Source: Verrucomicrobiota bacterium
GTDB lineage: Bacteria; Verrucomicrobiota; Verrucomicrobiia; Verrucomicrobiales; Verrucomicrobiaceae
NCBI GenBank assembly: GCA_023429545.1
Contig: JAEYUU010000212.1
Span: forward strand, 1-6,612
DNA length: 6,612 nucleotides
Reading direction: 5' to 3'
Position numbers and translations under genes: made by a program. Position 1 is the first letter of the stretch. The number at the start of each line of letters is the position of its first letter. The notes beneath the pieces were generated by a model. The model ran no database searches. It was not told the origin of the DNA and worked only from the letters and a program-made list of their open reading frames with translations. Positions 4,164 to 6,612 of this stretch are shown one piece after another.

Positions 4164-6338
4164 ATGAAACGACAAACATTCACAGTCCTGCTAGCCGCGC
4201 TCTGCAACGCCTCCCTCATAGCACAGCAGCCCACGCCTCCGGAAGAAAGCCCAACTCTCCCCCCGGTAATCGTGACCGCCGATGCCCCTTCCCTGACCGT
4301 GCCTTCCATCGAGCAGGTGGAGGAGCAACTGAACCTCACCGCCGGCGCAGTGAATGTGGTGGACGCGGAAACGTACAAGACTGGCCGTGCCATCACCATG
4401 AAAGAGGCGCTGGATTTCTCCCCTGGGGTCTTTGTGCAACCACGCTTCGGCGCGGAAGAGTCCCGCATTTCCATACGTGGCTCGGGCATCCAGCGCACCT
4501 TCCATGGTCGCGGACTGAAGCTCTTGCAGGATGGCGTTCCGCTGAACCTCGCGGATGGCGGCTTTGACATGCAAGCAGTGGACCCGCTCACTGCGGAGTA
4601 CATCGAGGTGTATCGCGGTGCGAATGCCCTGCGCTATGGCTCCACCACCCTCGGTGGCGCCATCAACTTCGTGCTGCCCACCGGCTACACGGCGCCACCC
4701 CTGCAGGCACGCTTTGAGTACGGCAGCTTCAATACGTTCCGGGGACTGCTCAGCGCCGCCGGAGTCGAGGGTCCTTTCGACTACTTCGCCACCGCCACGC
4801 ACTATTCCACGGAAGGATTCCGCGATCACAGCGAGCAGAGCACGCAGCGATTCTTCAGCAACTTCGGCCTGAAGCTGGGTGATGACGTGGAGACGCGCTT
4901 CTACCTCACCTATGTCCACACCGACTCGGAGCTGCCCGGAAACATCACGAAGGAGCAGATGTATGCGAACCCCGAGCAGGCGGCACGGAGCAGCTTCAAC
5001 AAGATCTTCGACAACGTGGACAGCAACTGGAAACGGGACTTTGACCTCTTCCGCATTGCCAACAAGACAACCATCACCCTTGGTGATGACGCGCTTCTCA
5101 CCATGTCCGGATACTATGCCTACAAGCACCTCGATCACCCCATCCTCTTTGTGATCGATCAAAAGAGCCACGACTTCGGCCTGGACTTCAACTACCTGAA
5201 CACCTCGGATGTGGCCGGCCGGAAGAACAACTTCATCGTGGGCTTCGCTCCAACATTTGGCTTCCTGCATGACCGCCGGTACCGGAACGTGCTGGGCGAC
5301 CGCGGAGATCAGTTCGCGGACAGCGATCAGGATTCGCTGAACCTCGATCTCTACCTTGAGAACGTCCACTACCTCACGGATCGCTTTGCGCTGAGCCTCG
5401 GCGGCCAGGTGAGCTACGCACGTCGCGAGAATGAGGACAACTTCCCCGTCTCCGCCACGGAGCCCGACAACAGCGACACGCAGGACTACTGGGGCTTCAG
5501 CCCGAAAATCGGCTTCATTTACGACCTGACGGACTCGGCGCAGATCTTCTTCAATGCCGCGCGCAGCTTTGAGCCCCCGAGCTTCGGTGAACTCTCCGCT
5601 GCCGCCACCGGTGGTGCGGGTCTCGTTGAACTCGATGCACAAACCGCCACAACGCTGGAGCTTGGGACCCGGGGCAAGTCCGCCAACGGGCGCATCCGCT
5701 GGGACCTGGCCTATTACTACTCCTGGCTGGATGATGAGCTGCTGGAACTCAGCGTGGCCCCTGGCCTGACGCAGACCGTGAATGCCGGACGCACCGCCCA
5801 CCAGGGCGTGGAGTTCGGTCTCGATGTCACCCTCGTGGAAGGCCTCTTCACCAAGCGAGTGGCTGGTGTGGACGCCGTCAGCGGCAAGGGAGCCAAGAAC
5901 GTACTCGCTGTGGAACCACGCGAGCCTGACCGCATCGTCCTGCGCCAAAACTACCTCTGGAGCAACTTCCACTTCGATGGTGATGCTGAATTCGGCGACA
6001 ACCAGCTCCCCGGCATCCCCGAGCACTACTACCGTGCCGAACTTCTCTACATGCATCCCTGCGGCTTCTACGCGGGCCCCAACCTCGAGTGGACCTTCTC
6101 CGACTATCCCGTGGACTCCGCGAACACGCTCGATGCGGATTCATACGCACTCTTGGGGTTCAAGATCGGCTATCGCACCAAGAAGGGTCTCTCCTTCTAT
6201 GTCGAGGCCAAGAACCTCACGGATGAAATCTACGCCGCCACCACCGGCGTGATCAGCCGTGCAGGCCCATTCAACTCAAACCAGTTCCTGCCGGGCGATG
6301 GCAGGTCGTATTTCTTTGGTGTGGAGTATCGATTCTAG
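4164..6338 (+). CDS. TonB-dependent outer-membrane receptor
   Basis: The ATG at 4164 yields 724 residues. An in-frame ATG at 4158 is possible, but AGAAAG at 4150-4155 is better spaced for 4164, and MKRQTF opens a normal signal peptide ending near LIA (18-20). The open frame back into the upstream gene (to 3924) is not coding. A TonB box-like PPVIVTA (33-39) comes first. The plug follows at about 58-172, with RISIRGSG (101-108), LLQDGVPLNLADG (120-132) and RGANALRYGSTTLGG (151-165). Then comes a 22-strand-type barrel with NLTDEIY (684-690) and a C-terminal EYRF ending in Phe, as needed for barrel insertion. It resembles FecA-like receptors in the plug. Such receptors import metal chelates, haem, cobamides or copper using TonB energy. 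The neighbouring genes suggest copper or another metal complex, but the substrate is not readable. The mature protein has a single Cys (633). Confidence 0.95.
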   Translation: MKRQTFTVLLAALCNASLIAQQPTPPEESPTLPPVIVTADAPSLTVPSIEQVEEQLNLTAGAVNVVDAETYKTGRAITMKEALDFSPGVFVQPRFGAEESRISIRGSGIQRTFHGRGLKLLQDGVPLNLADGGFDMQAVDPLTAEYIEVYRGANALRYGSTTLGGAINFVLPTGYTAPPLQARFEYGSFNTFRGLLSAAGVEGPFDYFATATHYSTEGFRDHSEQSTQRFFSNFGLKLGDDVETRFYLTYVHTDSELPGNITKEQMYANPEQAARSSFNKIFDNVDSNWKRDFDLFRIANKTTITLGDDALLTMSGYYAYKHLDHPILFVIDQKSHDFGLDFNYLNTSDVAGRKNNFIVGFAPTFGFLHDRRYRNVLGDRGDQFADSDQDSLNLDLYLENVHYLTDRFALSLGGQVSYARRENEDNFPVSATEPDNSDTQDYWGFSPKIGFIYDLTDSAQIFFNAARSFEPPSFGELSAAATGGAGLVELDAQTATTLELGTRGKSANGRIRWDLAYYYSWLDDELLELSVAPGLTQTVNAGRTAHQGVEFGLDVTLVEGLFTKRVAGVDAVSGKGAKNVLAVEPREPDRIVLRQNYLWSNFHFDGDAEFGDNQLPGIPEHYYRAELLYMHPCGFYAGPNLEWTFSDYPVDSANTLDADSYALLGFKIGYRTKKGLSFYVEAKNLTDEIYAATTGVISRAGPFNSNQFLPGDGRSYFFGVEYRF

Positions 6339-6379
6339 GGACACAGGCTGAAGACCGCCGCCACCAAAAGTCCATCTCG

Positions 6380-6412
6380 AACCGTGTCCCTTGACCAAGG
6401 GACACGGTTTTT
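6380..6412 (+). terminator. Strong intrinsic terminator after the TonB receptor gene
   Basis: AACCGTGTCCCTT (6380-6392) and AAGGGACACGGTT (6397-6409) form a perfect 13-bp stem with a GACC tetraloop, and a five-T run covers 6408-6412. It lies 41 bp after the receptor stop codon and fits a Rho-independent terminator for the + strand operon. On the opposite strand no T run follows, so it appears one-directional. Confidence 0.9.
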
Positions 6413-6475
6413 GCATGATTCGGAAATGCATGAGCGGACCTCATACGGCCACCTACAAGGCTCCATGTCACCATG

Positions 6476-6501
6476 ACGAAAGGTGCGCACGTCCCTTTCG
6501 T
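6476..6501. promoter_or_regulatory. 8-bp dyad with inner GTGCGCAC palindrome
   Basis: ACGAAAGG (6476-6483) and CCTTTCGT (6494-6501) are perfect inverted arms with a 10-nt spacer, and GTGCGCAC (6483-6490) is itself palindromic. The element lies between the terminator and the start of the next reading frame, where an operator would be expected. No clear promoter hexamers accompany it. Confidence 0.3.
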
Positions 6502-6548
6502 TCACTGCAATGTCCCAACCACGCCACCTGCGCATATTCCTCCCTGTC

Positions 6549-6612
6549 ATGCAGCCCCGCCGATTCGCCTTCCACTTGAAAGTTCTTGCCATCGCATTGC
6601 TTGCGATGTTGC
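6549..6612 (+). CDS. Start of a membrane or exported protein, cut by window end
   Basis: From the ATG at 6549 the frame encodes a basic stretch (QPRRF) followed by a hydrophobic run (LKVLAIALLAML) that reaches the window edge at 21 residues. This is a good signal peptide or first transmembrane segment. An in-frame ATG at 6510 would add 13 residues (MSQPRHLRIFLPV). Neither start has a Shine-Dalgarno sequence, in keeping with the other genes here. It lies beyond the terminator, so it should belong to a separate transcription unit. The N-terminus would suit a sensor kinase, an efflux adaptor or a secreted protein; the family cannot be decided from this fragment. Confidence 0.45.
   Translation, partial: MQPRRFAFHLKVLAIALLAML

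Noticed and set aside
4191..6056. A 621-codon open frame on the minus strand opposite the TonB receptor gene.
   Set aside because: It is antisense to a clear receptor gene. Its translation has no signal peptide, domain or motif I recognise and is skewed to V/E/G/H, as expected from a shadow frame of GC-rich coding sequence.
1..6612. CRISPR array, tRNA, rRNA, insertion sequence or phage elements.
   Set aside because: No regularly spaced repeats, tRNA-like cloverleaf, rRNA segment, transposase or flanking direct repeats were seen on either strand.

Overview
The window looks like a chromosomal segment from a fairly GC-rich Gram-negative bacterium, most likely of the Verrucomicrobia/PVC group. 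The outer-membrane receptor requires an outer membrane. The c-type cytochrome at 1229-1714 has the domain layout common in Verrucomicrobia and Planctomycetes. The small CPLC protein at 587-988 resembles proteins I associate with Verrucomicrobia. Most start codons have no convincing Shine-Dalgarno sequence. This taxonomic placement is inferred from family resemblance, not from a search.

Layout: all supported genes are on the + strand. Positions 1-191 are non-coding leader. Then come a cytochrome c'/c556-like protein (192-566) and a small exported CPLC protein (587-988). A 240-bp gap (989-1228) holds two modest dyads. The second block is tightly packed: a monohaem cytochrome c (1229-1714), a SCO-type copper chaperone/thioredoxin-fold protein (1721-2461), an exported HMA-domain protein (2522-2848), a secreted five-Asp-box propeller protein with a Cys-rich motif (2857-4101), and a TonB-dependent receptor (4164-6338). 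A strong intrinsic terminator (6380-6412) closes the unit. After it, a new + strand reading frame with a signal-like N-terminus begins and runs off the window.

How the genes fit together: every one of the seven complete products is predicted to be exported or membrane-anchored, and none is a soluble cytoplasmic enzyme. Four have cysteine motifs of the kind used for copper or thiol-redox chemistry (CPLC, CxxxC of SCO, CxxC of HMA, CECC of the propeller), and two are haem c proteins. The simplest reading is an envelope metal-handling locus, most probably copper: a metal or metal complex enters through the TonB-dependent receptor, is passed among periplasmic thiol proteins, and serves or protects a respiratory chain represented here by the cytochromes. 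No oxidase, P-type ATPase or regulator gene is present, so the substrate and direction of transport remain inference.

The most striking non-coding structure is a perfect 14-bp inverted repeat with a 5-nt loop inside the first 21 codons of the SCO gene (1749-1781). A 7-bp hairpin follows at 1799-1818.
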